From Cristatella mucedo (lineage: Eukaryota; Bryozoa; Phylactolaemata; Cristatellidae): a stretch of DNA of 64,000 bases. Made by a program: the position numbers and the translations under genes. Positions 20,165-32,545 of this stretch are shown here, piece by piece. Below the pieces are notes generated by a model, which was not told where the DNA came from, made no database searches, and saw only the letters and a list, made by a program, of their open reading frames with translations. The DNA lies in the NCBI GenBank assembly GCA_009760855.2, contig WPIO01000066.1:1512501-1576500 (forward strand), written 5' to 3'. Positions within the stretch are counted from its first letter, which is position 1. Each line of letters begins with the position of its first letter.

Positions 20165-20246
20165 ACTAACACACGGACACTAAACAGATCGATAAGACAG
20201 TAAATCATTTACTGGCCAATGCTGTGAGATCTGACTCCCAGATATA
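20165..20246 (+). mobile_element. Short LINE-B fragment
   Basis: cggacactaaacagat...gacagtaaaccatttactggc...agatctgactcccagat matches 17709-17785 of the long LINE-B copy with few changes. It has neither a 5' start nor a 3' tail, so it is an internal piece left by a rearrangement or deletion. Confidence 0.85.
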
Positions 20247-20249
20247 TAT

Positions 20250-21830
20250 CCCATTTCTGGATCACATTCTGTTTGCCTATAACTAGTAAGTTGGTTTTTT
20301 ATCATCAGTTGCAAAAATATTGCAGCCTTTCATGTGTATATGCCATTAATACATGCAGCTCTGGAGTTGAGTGAATTCGACGTGCTCAAGGCCTGGAAGG
20401 GGTCAAAGCTACGGTTTAACTGTGTTTTATCAGCTTAGAAGTATAGCCTAGGCTGTGCCTTGCAATTACATCGGAAAAAGGGGCGAGTATAAAATGTTAA
20501 AATGTCGGCACCGAGCACATATTCCTAAAGTACTGTGTATTTCAGCTTCATTCAATGGCTTTTTTCTGTTACATCAATAATATAGAGTCTCACATTGAGA
20601 TGGGACTAAAAGCGTGGCATTGCATTAAAATGATGCCTTGGCGAGATGAGATGCCATCGAGAAGGAGTTGGTGTTAAATTTTTCAAATGCTGTCGGAGAT
20701 CAAGTGGAACATGAGCGATACTGTACCTTGATCTATATTCCTAAGACGATTCGCTTTAAGAAACGCAGACTCGGCGATTCATTAGCTCTGAAAACTAGAC
20801 TGACCTTCCAAGGGAGCTGTGAAGTATTAATGCCGGACTTGAGCTGGCATGGCGACACTTATTCAATTTATTTGACAGCAGATTAAAATTTTCTAGCTGA
20901 TTTTTTTGAATCCACTTTTTAGAAACTTAGTAGCCCTCAGAAAATGTGTCCGTGTAATAATTTCTGCCAGATTAGCCTACTTACGTGCACTTGGTTGAGT
21001 TGAAAGCTCTGAGGTGGCTTCTTCACATACACGGTGCCGAGTGTCATCAATAGTTAATTAGCATATATGTCGAAGCGCTATAGTTGGCTTTCCGTTATTA
21101 CCACAGAAAATGAGTTTCGCAATATTCCTACTTAAATTCTTCCTATGTTTCATCAGTACGTTGTTGTTGGCGAGAACGTGCCTTTATTTCAGCTTCTGCA
21201 GCATCTCGTTCGGCAGTCTCTTATGATGTTTCTCCAAAGAAATGCAGCAGGCCATAGGGCTTATTACTTTCATAATTTTACTTGCGTCTACGCTTATTAC
21301 TTTCATAAAAATTTTTAAGGCGGCAAAATTATAGTCTGGCATTTATTAGCAGCCTTCTTGTGATAATAGCAAGGGAAAGCGCTGCAGGGTAAATTCAAAA
21401 GAAAACAATCGCAGTGGCTCTAAATATCTACTATTACTTTAAAATAAATATTAATATTATAAATTTATTATAAAGCTCTACTATTACTTTACAGCTGTCT
21501 GTGAAGCTTCCAATCGCTGAACACTGCAGCAAAATTTGATGACCTATGTTGCACGAATCTGGCGGCTTTCTCGCACATCAGCTCCAACTCTGAAAAGAAA
21601 AGTGCGAACCGTGCTGGAAGCTATTACCCGAAAGCCCAGATTTGTCCTGCACCTGCCGCGATTTTTCAGATCCAACAGTTTTCATTCGCAAGTCTCAAAG
21701 CTCGAATAAGATCCCTATGATTTCCTGGCTACTTTGCTCTGTGGTTCTAGCCCACCTGCTGCAGCACTAGGCTCCCAATGTCAGCATCACTACCTGAACC
21801 TAAGCCACTTACTTAGCTGCTACCTTTCTG
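20250..21830. other. No gene recognised
   Basis: AT-rich. One 72-codon plus-strand frame (20668-20886) reads as a fairly ordinary polar protein (VEHERYCTLIYIPKTIRFKK) but has no family I know and no splice context. The rest is featureless. Confidence 0.4.
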
Positions 21831-21831
21831 A

Positions 21832-21990
21832 TTTGGTGAGCCGCGATTGCCTGCAAGGTAGGGCTGTTGCTTTTCAAGACCTATGTAGTGAGGTCCTGGG
21901 CTAAAATCCTTCACCTTTCAATACTTGATCGAAGCTAGGAGCATTTGTTACAGACTTTGAGGTCATCTGCCTCTGTACAGAAAGAGGCGT
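21832..21990 (+). mobile_element. SINE-1 copy (decayed)
   Basis: tggtgagccgcgattgcc, gcaaggtagggctgttgcttttcaagacc and gaggtcctgggctaaaatcc follow the SINE-1 head, but the B box has decayed. The order of elements is the same as at 16729. Confidence 0.5.
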
Positions 21991-22493
21991 AAACTTAGCT
22001 TTAAATGAGCCTTTATCGATCAGACCTGCCGCTCGCGTGTGCAAAATTCTGAAACTTGCTACTCACTTCTTTTACCGCTCATATTCTCTAATTAGCTTAT
22101 AAGTGGAATAGGATAGCAGGCGTCCTTGTCTGCTGACAGGGTCGAGTAGGCTATCTCTACCACGCTATCTCGAAATACCTTTTGTATTATAAGCCAAAGA
22201 TATCGTGCTAGAGTAGAGCAGGTGATTCATTCTAAAATCTATCTGACATTAGGATAGCTAAAGATTTGACTTCTACAGTTCATGGTTATCATGGGCAATT
22301 CATTCGATTTTAACAAAAGCTGGAGCGGGTAAAGAGACTTCAGTCCTGGCTGCAAGCCCGATGATTGATTAAGCCATGATGAGCGTTATCTTGCCAGCTA
22401 TATGTTGATCGCCTCAAAAGATTAAGGCGTGATCTACGATAGCCTAAAAAGCAGTGTTAGAAGGTGTAAAGTTGCATCGAACCGGTATTTTTT

Positions 22494-22812
22494 AGAATAA
22501 TAATAATAATGCAATCAATAAAGCACCCTCAGCGAACTTAATCTCTCTCTAGGCGCTTTACATTTACTGTAAAGGGAAACGCGATTGAATTGTTGGTGAA
22601 TAATATCATGCTTGATAACCAACATGAATACCATGGTTAGGGATGACGTGCACAGGGTCAGCATGCAAATGTGGTTAGTGGCAGCATGCACAGTGTCAGC
22701 ACGCATAAGCACATGAAAGACGAATCAAAAGGACCCACTAAATACTGTACTAAATAGGTGCGTTTTTAAGCTTTTTAAATGTGGTCAAGTCAGAAGATAC
22801 ATTAATTAGGTG
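22494..22812 (-). mobile_element. LINE-A 3' fragment
   Basis: The minus strand ends in an ATT-repeat tail at 22498. The body has the conserved stem-loop (caccctcagcgaactt..aggcgcttta), gcatgcaaatgtggttagtggcagcatgcac and ggacccactaaatactgt. About 320 bp, 5'-truncated. Confidence 0.9.
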
Positions 22813-22819
22813 GCGGCCA

Positions 22820-23390
22820 TTATATTCAGTGCCAAGCAGGCAGAGATATCAAAAGGGGCAAGGCACAATGTGCCAACGAGAGAATGAGACTCGTCGGAGG
22901 TAGTGTGAGACCGAGGAAAACATCGACTACGACTAAATTCAGTTTCATGGGACACTTGCTGTCAACTGAGTCTTGTAACTTTAGATGGTTGATAGGCATA
23001 AATAAACAGTTGACAATTTTTCCCACCTGCCTTCTACACGGTATTGGTTAGTTCAGGTCACTCAGCAAAGGACTGAGACTATCGGTAAGAGTACGTGAAA
23101 CTGAGAGTTACATAGATGCTGACTGATATGTTTGTGTAGACTCCTGCAATAGCACTGACGTTGCAGCTGTAAATTGGGCATGAGTAGCAAAGGAGGAAGA
23201 GGTCCATATTAAACCATCGAATTCTGCTTGTTTAAAATCTGGATCAATGATCTGCCGTAATCTTGAATATTACTTCTAAGTAGGTACACTTGGTAAGGTG
23301 AAAAAGTAAAATAGTAATGAGGGCCGAGTCATGCTGTGGAAACTGATGGTCACTAGAGGTGCGGGGTTAAGTAGTGGACGAACAAGACTA
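22820..23390. other. No gene recognised
   Basis: AT-rich, short frames only. Confidence 0.4.
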
Positions 23391-23394
23391 TTTT

Positions 23395-23476
23395 GTAGAC
23401 TACGTAAAGTGCCCAGCAAGAGATTGAATTCTCTGTGAGAGCTATATCGAATGTATTAATATTTTTATTAACTGTG
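23395..23476 (+). mobile_element. LINE-A tail-only fragment
   Basis: cgtaaagtgcccagcaagagattgaattctct and a decayed tail. Only the terminal stem-loop region is kept. Confidence 0.7.
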
Positions 23477-23674
23477 AATGGGTTATCAGACATGGAAAAG
23501 AATCGGCTAGCCAGAGTGCTAGAAAAACCAGTGCATAAGGCAAACAGTGCCTGTCTGCAGCTGATGGTCTCTAAGAGATTGGTACGAGGCCCCGGAGCTA
23601 AGTGAGTTAGTGACAGACATCAGGAATCTTCGACGCCTAATTCAAACTCCAGCTAACTAATTTAAGCGCCTATG

Positions 23675-23876
23675 CTTGCTAACACTGTGCATGCTGCACT
23701 AATCATATTTGCACGTTGACTTTGTGCATTTCACCCCTAAGTATGTTTCGCTTATTGTCGTTAAGCATGCTACCACTACCAATTCTATCGTCCTTCCTCT
23801 ACAGCTTATGTAAAGTGCCTCTAAAGAGATTGAGTTTTCCGACGGCCCTATATCAAATGCATCATTATTATGAGGG
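23675..23876 (+). mobile_element. LINE-A 3' fragment
   Basis: aacactgtgcatgctgcactaa, ttgcacgttgac, then atgtaaagtgcctctaaagagattgagt and an ATT tail. About 200 bp. Confidence 0.85.
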
Positions 23877-23879
23877 GAG

Positions 23880-24734
23880 TGTCGTGCATCAGGCAGTCCC
23901 AAGTACTAAACCATTTGAAAGCCGAATCAGTTGCAGTGTGGTTTGTCTTCCGAGGCTAGCCAATAGCAGTGGGAGTGAGCTGATCGTACTAAGTCAGTCG
24001 AACTGCATATAAAGTAAATATTTGTTTACATTCATGCAATTCTCGGGATAATGTGACTCCGGAAATAGCTAATCACGACATTTGCTCCCAATGACCGAGC
24101 CGATTCTGGAGGCAGAAGACTTGCAATGGATATTGCATGTAAAACTTGTTACAGAGCAATACTGGGAATATCCGACGCAGGTCACGTCTAAATTGTGTTA
24201 ATCCATAACAGTTCAGCAACTAATAACCCTTAGGGAGATTCTGCACCGATACCAATAGGCTTAATGAATTGCTGCTTTGCAGGATTAGGATAAATCTCAA
24301 TCGTGTAAAAGTATTTAACGTTTGTGCATCATCATGATTATTAACCTCTCAACATCTTTTCTTGGGCTTCGAGAAATTTATCATGGATTGTTAATTCTGT
24401 CAAGTTCCAGTTCGATTAGTCTCTTGTAGTTTTTTGTTTTTATTTTTTTGTAGTAGTTTAAAAGTATTTTGCACTTGTTGGCAGATTTTGGACAAGGTCT
24501 GGCCCTCAATGAATGCCGAATGAACACCTAGTTTAACCATTTTGAGAGACCTCTATTAAGTTTCGGATGCTCTAGTGGGACTGCAATGTCAGTAAGGGCG
24601 AGCATACCGACTTATACCAAGTAGGCTACTTGGCAGCGACTGGCATTGCCTTGCATTAGGAATAGGTGTGTGGGGAGCTCTGTGTGCATAGTTTAAGAGT
24701 GTTATAGCAGTAGCCTGCTGTCCTACCGGACTCT
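23880..24734. other. No gene recognised
   Basis: AT-rich stretch between two LINE-A copies; no open frame or repeat of note. Confidence 0.4.
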
Positions 24735-25386
24735 GCACTCAGCGCTTACAGCTGGTGAAAAACTTTGCATCTAGGCTTGTCTGTCATGAGTGGTGCAGTT
24801 GATGCATCACTCTACTTCTCACCAATCTGCACTTCCTGTTTCCAGTCTGCTTCCAGTCTAGCAATGCATCGACTCCAAGTTTGTATCACCCACTTTCAGA
24901 ACCTTTCATTCTTTATCTCCAGCCTACCTATCAGATCTGCTCCCTCACCAACCTGCTCATTCTAAGACCCGCTTTTAGAAATCTTATGTTTAACTATACC
25001 GCGTACATACTTCAAATCCTGTGGGGACCGAGCCTGTAGTTCGTATGATCCGAAAGAATTAAATGCAGTCCCGACCTGCATCACATCTTACTTGTTCACA
25101 TTTTAAAAGAAACAAAAAATTCACCTATGTACGACATGATTTAATGGGTCCCTGTGATTCGTCCTTCGTTTGCTTATGAGTGCTGCCACTGTTGCCTTCT
25201 GCCACTAATCACACCTGCATGCTGACCATGTGCATGCCACTCCTAAGTATGTCATTCTTGTTGTGCATTGAGCTGGCTACCGCTAACCATTCGATCATGC
25301 TTCCTTTTAAGTAAATGCAGAGACTTTAGGACAAGATTGAGTTCTGTAGCGGTGCTTTATCAAATGTATTATTATTATTACAATTA
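24735..25386 (+). mobile_element. LINE-A fragment (about 650 bp, with decayed coding)
   Basis: Follows LINE-A from the cagctggtgaaaaactttgca (ORF2 QLVQNSAARLVC region) to the ATT tail at 25370, with the tgcactcctaagtatgt and gctttatcaaatgtattatt signatures. Several short deletions. Confidence 0.85.
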
Positions 25387-25389
25387 GCA

Positions 25390-27284
25390 GATTCAGTAAA
25401 TTTGTAGCAATCGTGTGAGGGACGACTTTAACAAATAATAAGGATCCTTAGCATTAGTTTTATGCAAGCAGAGTTCCATGTAACAATATTCGTTTGCATT
25501 TTGCTTTGGTCACGTTTTTGCTCTTAAAATTGGCATAATGAAGTCATGCACCCAGAGTGGTAATATTACGTGACGAAAAAGCTGAAGCGGCAGCAGCAGC
25601 CTAGTTTAAGCAACCGGAGGATATACATTTCCTATTGAACTTGTGCTAACTAAGATGCAGTGCTGAATCGCCTAGAGTGACTTGCCCAAAAAAAGTTGGA
25701 AAAGCTAGGCAGGTTCCGTTTCGCGAAACCCCCCACTAAGTGCCGCCGATGCAAGATCATGTGCCATGTTCAAAGAGCAGAAGCTTGGCTCTTCACAGAT
25801 AATATGAGCATTTCATTAGTTCTCTACTATAAGACAATCAAGGCAAGGATAAGCAGTCGTGTATTCCCATAACGCTGCAGACGCTGCTTGTTCCAGCCAG
25901 TGCAGTTTCTGTTGCAGTAGTAAAGCTGGCAAGCCAAATAGGTTTCATATGGATACTAACGCAAGCATATTACGATTCGATCCAAGGAGGTAAGCTAATT
26001 CAACAGATATCACTAGCCTCGCCGCCTTTAACTGGCTTTCTTTGCCAATTAGTGGTCAATATTATTACGGAAACGATAGCCTCACTTTGCACTCTTCGTC
26101 ATTGACGTACTAAATTACCCACAAGTTAAGCCACATCTTGAATTTTTGAGGGCACAATTTCACTTTTTTGATTTTGTGTCGCCGGATTAAAAGTCGACGG
26201 TTAATTTTGAGCTCCTAGTCGATGATTACGGAAGGGTTAAAATGAATTACAATGAAACGTAATTATTTCACGCATTGTTTGGTTTGGTCCGTGACAACTA
26301 ATCAGCATTTTGCAGCACCTGAAAGATTGAATCAATTCATCCTAATTAAGCTCAACACTGAGCTTATTTTTTAGTGGTATCTTTGATAATTCACTAAGTC
26401 TCTCCTCAATCGCAGTTAAGTTGAAAGAGGATTTGGTGAGATTCAATTCAGAAAATCTTCGCTATCTGATCAAAGAGCTCAAGATATTGAAAGAAATTTT
26501 TATAAATCGTATTTAACATTCTGGAAAAATCTATGAACCAGTATTTGAAGATACAATCCAATATACCACTGACTCCCCTGATCTCAAGTGAGAGTCAATA
26601 CCTAAGTTGGTAAAGCGTCTTTAAAAGATCCTTCTTCTCGATTTCTACCTACTTTAATATTACAAATAATAAAAAAAACTAAATTTTTTGTAGCACCCTC
26701 ATAGGTTGTAATCTGTGTACAGGTGCTATAAATGAAGCATGTCTAGGAGGTTAGCTTTAACAGTTAAAATATCGTTTGAAAGTTAGTTTCCACATCGATA
26801 TTGGTAGCGCGTAATCATGATTAATCAAAACAAGCAATGTTTGTAAGAACCCATAAGCACACTAGGACAAATAACAAGGACCAACGAAACGCATTGCAAC
26901 CACTTCTCATTAACGGTTTGCTTTTAATGTACAAGGTACAACTCGCAATCATCTAGTCTCTTACATTATCCTAGTGATTAAGGGAATGGATTTGTATAGG
27001 AATGCGAAAATCCCACCATACATCCCGAACAGTTAGCTCAGTTGGAAAAGAGCAACGCTGATTCTCTATGAAATGAGCTGAGCACTTTAACTTGTGCATA
27101 ACATCAACCAGCGGGTCCTCTTGACCTTCGTATCCAGCTGGAGAGGCACTCATCGGGCTCTTCAGCTGGCGTCTCAGCTGTAGTGCCTAGTTCCACCCGA
27201 GAGTTTGCTGGTAAATCGACGCTAATGAGGAAAATATAGCCGTTCAGGAGGACGGAACACTATAAGTAAGTGACAGACTCTTGA
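25390..27284. other. No gene recognised
   Basis: AT-rich. A gttagctcagttgg string at 27030 looks like a pol III A box but has no B box after it, so no tRNA is called. The 60-codon minus frame there has no domain. Confidence 0.4.
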
Positions 27285-27535
27285 AGTAGACGCCCTGCTT
27301 GATAGGGTGTCAGTGCAGGTAAACTACAAGAAGTTCATGTTGCAGTTAGAAATCTCACGAATCTCAGCCTACCTGCAGAGTTTTTCACAACCTGTGGCCC
27401 CCCTCTGATTGCACAGGCAGGTATACCAGCATGCAATGCATTACAGAAGTCGAGACAGGATATCACAAATGCATGGGCCAAGTTTGATGTCATATCCCTG
27501 TCCACACAAGCCCACATTTTAGCAATGCTAAGGGA
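27285..27535 (-). mobile_element. LINE-A internal fragment, antisense
   Basis: On the minus strand: acctgcactgacaccctatc, ctgcagagttttt-type and SRLDFCN-like codons (ACVDRDMTSNLAHAFVISCLDFCN). It is followed on the other strand by a second LINE-A piece, a head-to-head pair. Confidence 0.85.
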
Positions 27536-27649
27536 TATGTTGCTTCGCTCAATCTCGAAGCCTGTAAGTCAGTGCTTGCTGCTCTCCTGGAGAGCCCAAA
27601 AAGACATTTACAGTTAGCTTAAGAATGAGTAGCGAGGCACATCGGTCAA

Positions 27650-28242
27650 GAGCACTGTAGTTGCTACCTTCGCCGTAATTCTGGCTGACCTTCACTGGCT
27701 CCTAGTGAAGCCGGTTATCGACAGTAATTTTCTCTCATTCACTCGGAGATCCTTAGGTTCTCCGGCTTCAGCCAACCTAGCAGAACCACGACCCAGCTAG
27801 ACGAAACCTCGTACAACCTGATTTTCTGAAGAATATCCTTTAACCACACTTCATATGAACCTCAAATACCTTCGGCGACATTGACTAAAGTTTTCCTTAT
27901 CCCAAACCCTCTAAATAAGTTTCGAGTGGCGTTACGACATCATCTGACTTTGCAACATTAAAAAAAAGCTAAAACTCTCGTCAATTTTTACAGCATTTAG
28001 TGAGTACAATTGGATTCACCCTTTTCGTGCTTCAACCTGCTGACATTGCCTTGGCTGCCACATACCCTATTTGTATGCTGACACTGTTAGCGTTACATTA
28101 AACAATGTCAAGCTTTTATCAGTGAGCATGCTTCCACTAAATATACGATCGTATTCCTTTTTAAGGCAAATTTTAAATGCCTAGAAAATGGTTTCGTTAG
28201 CTTAGGGTGCCTTGCAAATGTTTTACACGTAATGCTATTATC
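27650..28242 (+). mobile_element. LINE-A 3' fragment (old)
   Basis: ctgaccttcactggctcctagtgaagc, gcatttagtgagtac and atgcctagaaaatggtttcgttagct trace LINE-A to its end with heavy decay. It picks up close to where the antisense piece at 27285-27535 breaks, so the two may be one copy split by an inversion. Confidence 0.7.
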
Positions 28243-28244
28243 TG

Positions 28245-29284
28245 ATGGTCCAGCTGTACTACAACTATAGATTAATTAAAACCCAGCATGCTTATCACGC
28301 GATTTTGTTGACATTTTTAATGATGAGTCGTAAGACCCCAGCTTGACAGCTTGCTGGCAAGAGTTTTCGGAATCCAATCACGGATATACACATCCAGTGG
28401 TTAAAACTACCGATATTAGAGATGCAGCTCTTGCTTTGCAGTGCCTTTGCATTGCAAATGTGGCTAAGAACTTAGATATGCTCCTAAGCCCACTTTAATC
28501 GCTTATTCTCTATGGATTTATTTTTGCAAGAATTAAATTTAGGAAAAGATCGCAGTGCACAGCTGGAAGTGCTGAACGACTCGGAAGGGACTTTTTTTTT
28601 TATAAGGCAACCGTGTATCTCGATGCGACATGTTGTCGTACAGATAAGGTTCTCGTTGCCTGCATCAAGTTTCGCTCAGTACGTCCATTAAAAAGGTAAC
28701 GTAGACTGTCATCCTCAACAAGCTAGGTTGCTAGGCATCGTTGTTAATGGGCTAGTGTACACCTACGGCTTTCGACGACAGTCAATCAGCTTCTTTCTCG
28801 TCTGCTGGATTTGTCTCGTCTTTTGGATCGTCTGCTGCGCTCTGGATTCGAGTATTCGCCCACTTCTTCGGACTGATGTCTGACTCTCAACCAAGCAGAG
28901 CTGCTTTGTCACTTAGCGAATTCGCCGACCAATCTTCAGCGGGGAGCACTAAGGCCAATCGGAAAATTTCTCGCCGTTTTCTTCAAATCCGAAGAGTTTA
29001 GGATTTTGTTGAGGCTACTTCATAAGCATTCCATTGCTACAACTGCTTAAACTGGTTGCCAGTTTCAAAAAGCGACACTAGTGCTTTTTGCACCCTGATG
29101 TATTCCTGAGATCATGAGTTAATAATAATAATAAGAAGAATAGTAATAAGAAATTTAATGAAGTCCCTTACAGAAATCAATTCTTTTAGGGTTCTCAGAT
29201 TAGCTGAAAAGCAGTGGGATCAAATGATTCACAGTTTTATGCTTAATACTCAACCAAAAATATTATGGCCCTATTTCAGTGGAA
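28245..29284. other. No gene recognised
   Basis: AT-rich with a short pyrimidine-rich run near 28780-28860. A TAA/ATA-rich run at 29121 could be an antisense LINE tail. No coding signal. Confidence 0.4.
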
Positions 29285-30525
29285 GTGTCTAGAGTATTGA
29301 CATAAAAGGACAAAGATCGTCCGAGGTACCTCTGAAATATGGGGTACCTCAGAGCTCCGTGCTAGGTCCAGTTCTTTTAATGGTTTATACTCTCCCTCTT
29401 ACCTGTGTGGATGCCGAGCACAATCTAGGCCTTACCTTCAATGCTGATGACACTCAGTCGTACCTTTACTTTGATCCTCTTAGCCTTCGAGCACCTCGAA
29501 TTTTATCAGCTTCCTAGCTGCATGTATTGATGACATCCGTACATGGATGGCATAAAACTTTCCTTAACTAAACGAAGATAAAAGGAACTTGTTATTTATG
29601 GGCAAACACTGTGTAATTCAGAAATCAGAAAGACTATCGCTCAAAATTGGCTCTGCCAGTATATCTACTGTTGAGTCCGCTCAAAATCTAGGTGTCATGT
29701 TCCGAAGTGACCTCTCATTAGACGACCACATCTGCTCCACAATCAAGTCTACCAACCTTTAACAACATAGCATGGCTAAAATTTGGGCTTATTTTGACAG
29801 GGATACCGCATCTCAGTTGGTTCATGCATTTGTTACATCCCGACTTGAATTGCTGCTTGCTGGCATACCAGCATGAGCAATCAGGTGCTTACAGCTAGTA
29901 CACAACTCTGCAGCTAGGTTTTCTGTCGTGATCGTGGTAGTTGCCACATCACACCATTTCTTACCAACCTGTACGGGCTAGCGCATTCAAGCAACGGATC
30001 GAATTCAAGGTTTTGTCTCTCACTTTTAGGTCACTTCATTTTTTGGTCCCAGCCTATCTCTCAGATCTATTGCCCCACCAGCCCAAGCATCATACCACCC
30101 TCTTTTCGGAATCTAACAGTTTACCAATACCTCGTACAAACCTCAAATCCTTTGGAGATGTTGTGTTTAGTTCGAATGCTCCTAAAGCCTGGTACTCTCT
30201 CGCGACTTGCATCATAACATCCCCTGACTTGAACACGTTTAAAAAGAACTTAAAAACACACATATTTAGGACAGCATTTAGTGGGACACTGTGATTCGTC
30301 ACTTATGTGCTCGTGAGTGCTGACACTGCGCATCCTGCCACTAACCACATTTGCATGCTGAACGTGTGCATGTCACCCGTAACCATGTTATTTATGTTGT
30401 TTATGACGCATTATATTACTCACCATTCTACCGAATTTCAGTCGGCAGCAAATTTAAAGTGCCTAGAAAGAGATAGAGCTCTTTGATAGCGCTTTATCAT
30501 GTGTTATCTTACTAGCAGTAGTAGT
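29285..30525 (+). mobile_element. LINE-A, longest copy (about 1.2 kb), with RT motif
   Basis: Begins in the reverse transcriptase: VPQSSVLGPVLL, then a NADDTQSYL-like active-site region (the first position of the ADD box is Asn), and LGVMFRSDLSLDDHI. The C-terminal part (29941-30294) is open for 117 codons, ending LKTHIFRTAFSGTL. Tail at 30466-30520 (gcctagaaagagatagagct...), with TAG repeats instead of ATT. Frameshifts upstream make it inactive. It gives the best view of the LINE-A RT in this window. Confidence 0.9.
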
Positions 30526-30559
30526 AGTATGGTCAGTGCGACATGCACAGGCTCAGCAT

Positions 30560-31262
30560 GAATGTGTGGTTGGTCAGTGCATGCAACCGTGTCAGCTAGC
30601 ACTAACACATACATGAGTATCACAGGGACCCCCCTAAGTGCTGTGAGAAAAGATGCGTTGTTAGTTTCTTTTTAAATCTGGTCAAATCAGGCCATGTCGT
30701 GATGCAAGTCCAGACTGAGTTCCTGGCTTTGGAGCAAGTGAACTAGCGGCACGGTCTTCAAAGGATTTGAGGTTTGAAAGACATATAGGTGAACCGTTAG
30801 ATTCCGGAAAGGGGCTGTGCAAGGCTTAGCTTGATGGGGGAGTATATCTGATAGGTAAAATAAAAATACTAGCTGATTTAACCACAACTTTTGTAATAGT
30901 GACAGAAGAGTCTCTATGTTCAGAACCACAGCTTACAACGGCAGGAAAGGATCCCCTATTGGAGGATTCGAAACCTTGACCTTGAGACCGAGCTCATGAA
31001 AACTAACCACCTAACCTAGTTTTCCAACATGGCTCACCAGGTAGGCTACAGAAAAAAACTTAAGGAACCTGCAAGTGAGTGACAACGTCTTGGTCAATGT
31101 GTTGCTTGACAGTGCAGGTTGGCAATAAGCGGTGAGATCTGTCCACTGTGACTCTCATGACAAATAAGATTAGCAGCACACTTTAGTACCGGCTGTAAGC
31201 CCTTGAGTTCACAGGCCGGAGGCCAGCAAGCAGTGAGTGGCAGAATTCAAAACGGGGCTGCC
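30560..31262 (-). mobile_element. LINE-A copy interrupted by SINE-1
   Basis: Minus strand: LINE-A sequence runs 31262-31050 and 30865-30560, separated by a SINE-1 in the same orientation. The host shows usual strings such as agcaagcagtgagtggcagaa and tcctggctttggagc. The SINE is younger than the LINE here. Confidence 0.8.
30868..31048 (-). mobile_element. SINE-1 copy inside LINE-A
   Basis: On the minus strand: gtgagccatgttgg, aggtggttagttttc and a B-box-like ggtttcgaatcc, then a body with ctgtggttctgaacat and an end at gactcttctgtcactatta, matching the end of the copy at 2563. Confidence 0.65.
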
Positions 31263-32401
31263 ATGTTTCCATTAGAGTTGTTAGGTATAGTCGGCCGTTT
31301 GATCGCCAGTCGCCAGTCAGCCCCTCGATCGTAGCCGACTCGTGTTTGTTGTCAAATGGACTGCTGGACGTACTATGTATCTACTTGGCTCCACGAGACA
31401 TGCTAAATTATTCTGGAAAACTCATCTCCCATAATAGGCATTCCCATTCGTCGTGAGAATGTTACTCGGCGGACTAGTCAACAATTATAATGAGCGGATC
31501 CAAATCTGTGCTGAGGGTCACTGCTAGCGGACTGAGACCACGTGACAGACACGTGCTCTTTTCCCTCTGCCCTCTGCTTCTCATTTCTCTATGTAGCCCA
31601 CTCGAGGAGCAGATCACGGTACGGATAGTGTTTCGCGTCAGGTTGAATTACCTATGTCAGGTTGACAATTGCTTCGCTGATTGCTCCTTTTATGGAAAGG
31701 CCCAATGCACACACGTTCACAATCCACTCTCTTCACCTATTGTTCATATACACTCACCGTTTGCTATGAGGGCGGTAGGCAGGACGGTCGTTTTTACTGT
31801 AAGTGACAGTGTTTTCATTTTTTTATAACCAGCAATGTCAAAAAGACACTGACCGTTTTGACGATGTCGTTTCAGTTGTAGCTTTCTTTAATCTTTATGA
31901 AGAGGTAACGTACAAGCAGCACTTTCTGTGTTTAAGCCGTGGAGACCTAAAGGGAAAAGTCTTCCGGAGATGAATCAGTCCATTATCTCATTGCTTGCAG
32001 ACGACTTCAAAAGTAAAAGAAAACAAGCGATACACAGCACCATACTGAAAAAATAGCGTCTTAGTCACCGACATGAGTAGCAGCAACATGAACCTGAAAT
32101 TAATGTAAAGGTGGTCTAGCCAAATCGTGGTCTGAAGGTCGGCTGAGCTCCCTAATCAGGCATTCCGACGGTGATAAAGATGAAGTGTCACGATTCCTTA
32201 TTATTGAGCGCTTTGGCAGCCACAGCCACATCTTCCAAACGGGCCTCATACAGTCATTTAAAGCCCTACACTTTATGTTCGGTGATCGAGGAAGACATGG
32301 CGAATACATTCATTCTCCTAAACAATAATTTAGTTCGAAAATGGCAGTGACTTTCCACAGCTTACCGTAACCAGAAGAAACTGGGCCTTTCGTAATGTAT
32401 T
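31263..32401. other. No gene assigned; one 112-codon plus-strand frame
   Basis: The frame at 31490-31828 has a Leu/Ser-rich hydrophobic run (LFSLCPLLLISLC) and scattered cysteines, but no motif. It could be chance. The surroundings are unremarkable. Confidence 0.25.
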
Positions 32402-32545
32402 ACTCATTCGTGTGGCACCCTAAGAGAGCCTAAGAGCTCTATTCAGGCGCTTCGTTTATGCCACGCTACGTAAGCCCACGACCTTGGTGCTCTAATACGT
32501 TCGCTTTGACCTTGATCGGACAACCTACTTAGCCATTTTGAAAAT
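32402..32545 (-). mobile_element. SINE-2 copy
   Basis: Minus strand: ggtcgtgggcttacg (decayed B box), then ggcataaacgaagcgcctgaatagagctcttagg. Same head-to-tail order as at 43153. Confidence 0.6.

Noticed and set aside
27000-27160. tRNA-like A box (gttagctcagttgg)
   Set aside because: No B box at the right distance and no cloverleaf; not called as a tRNA.
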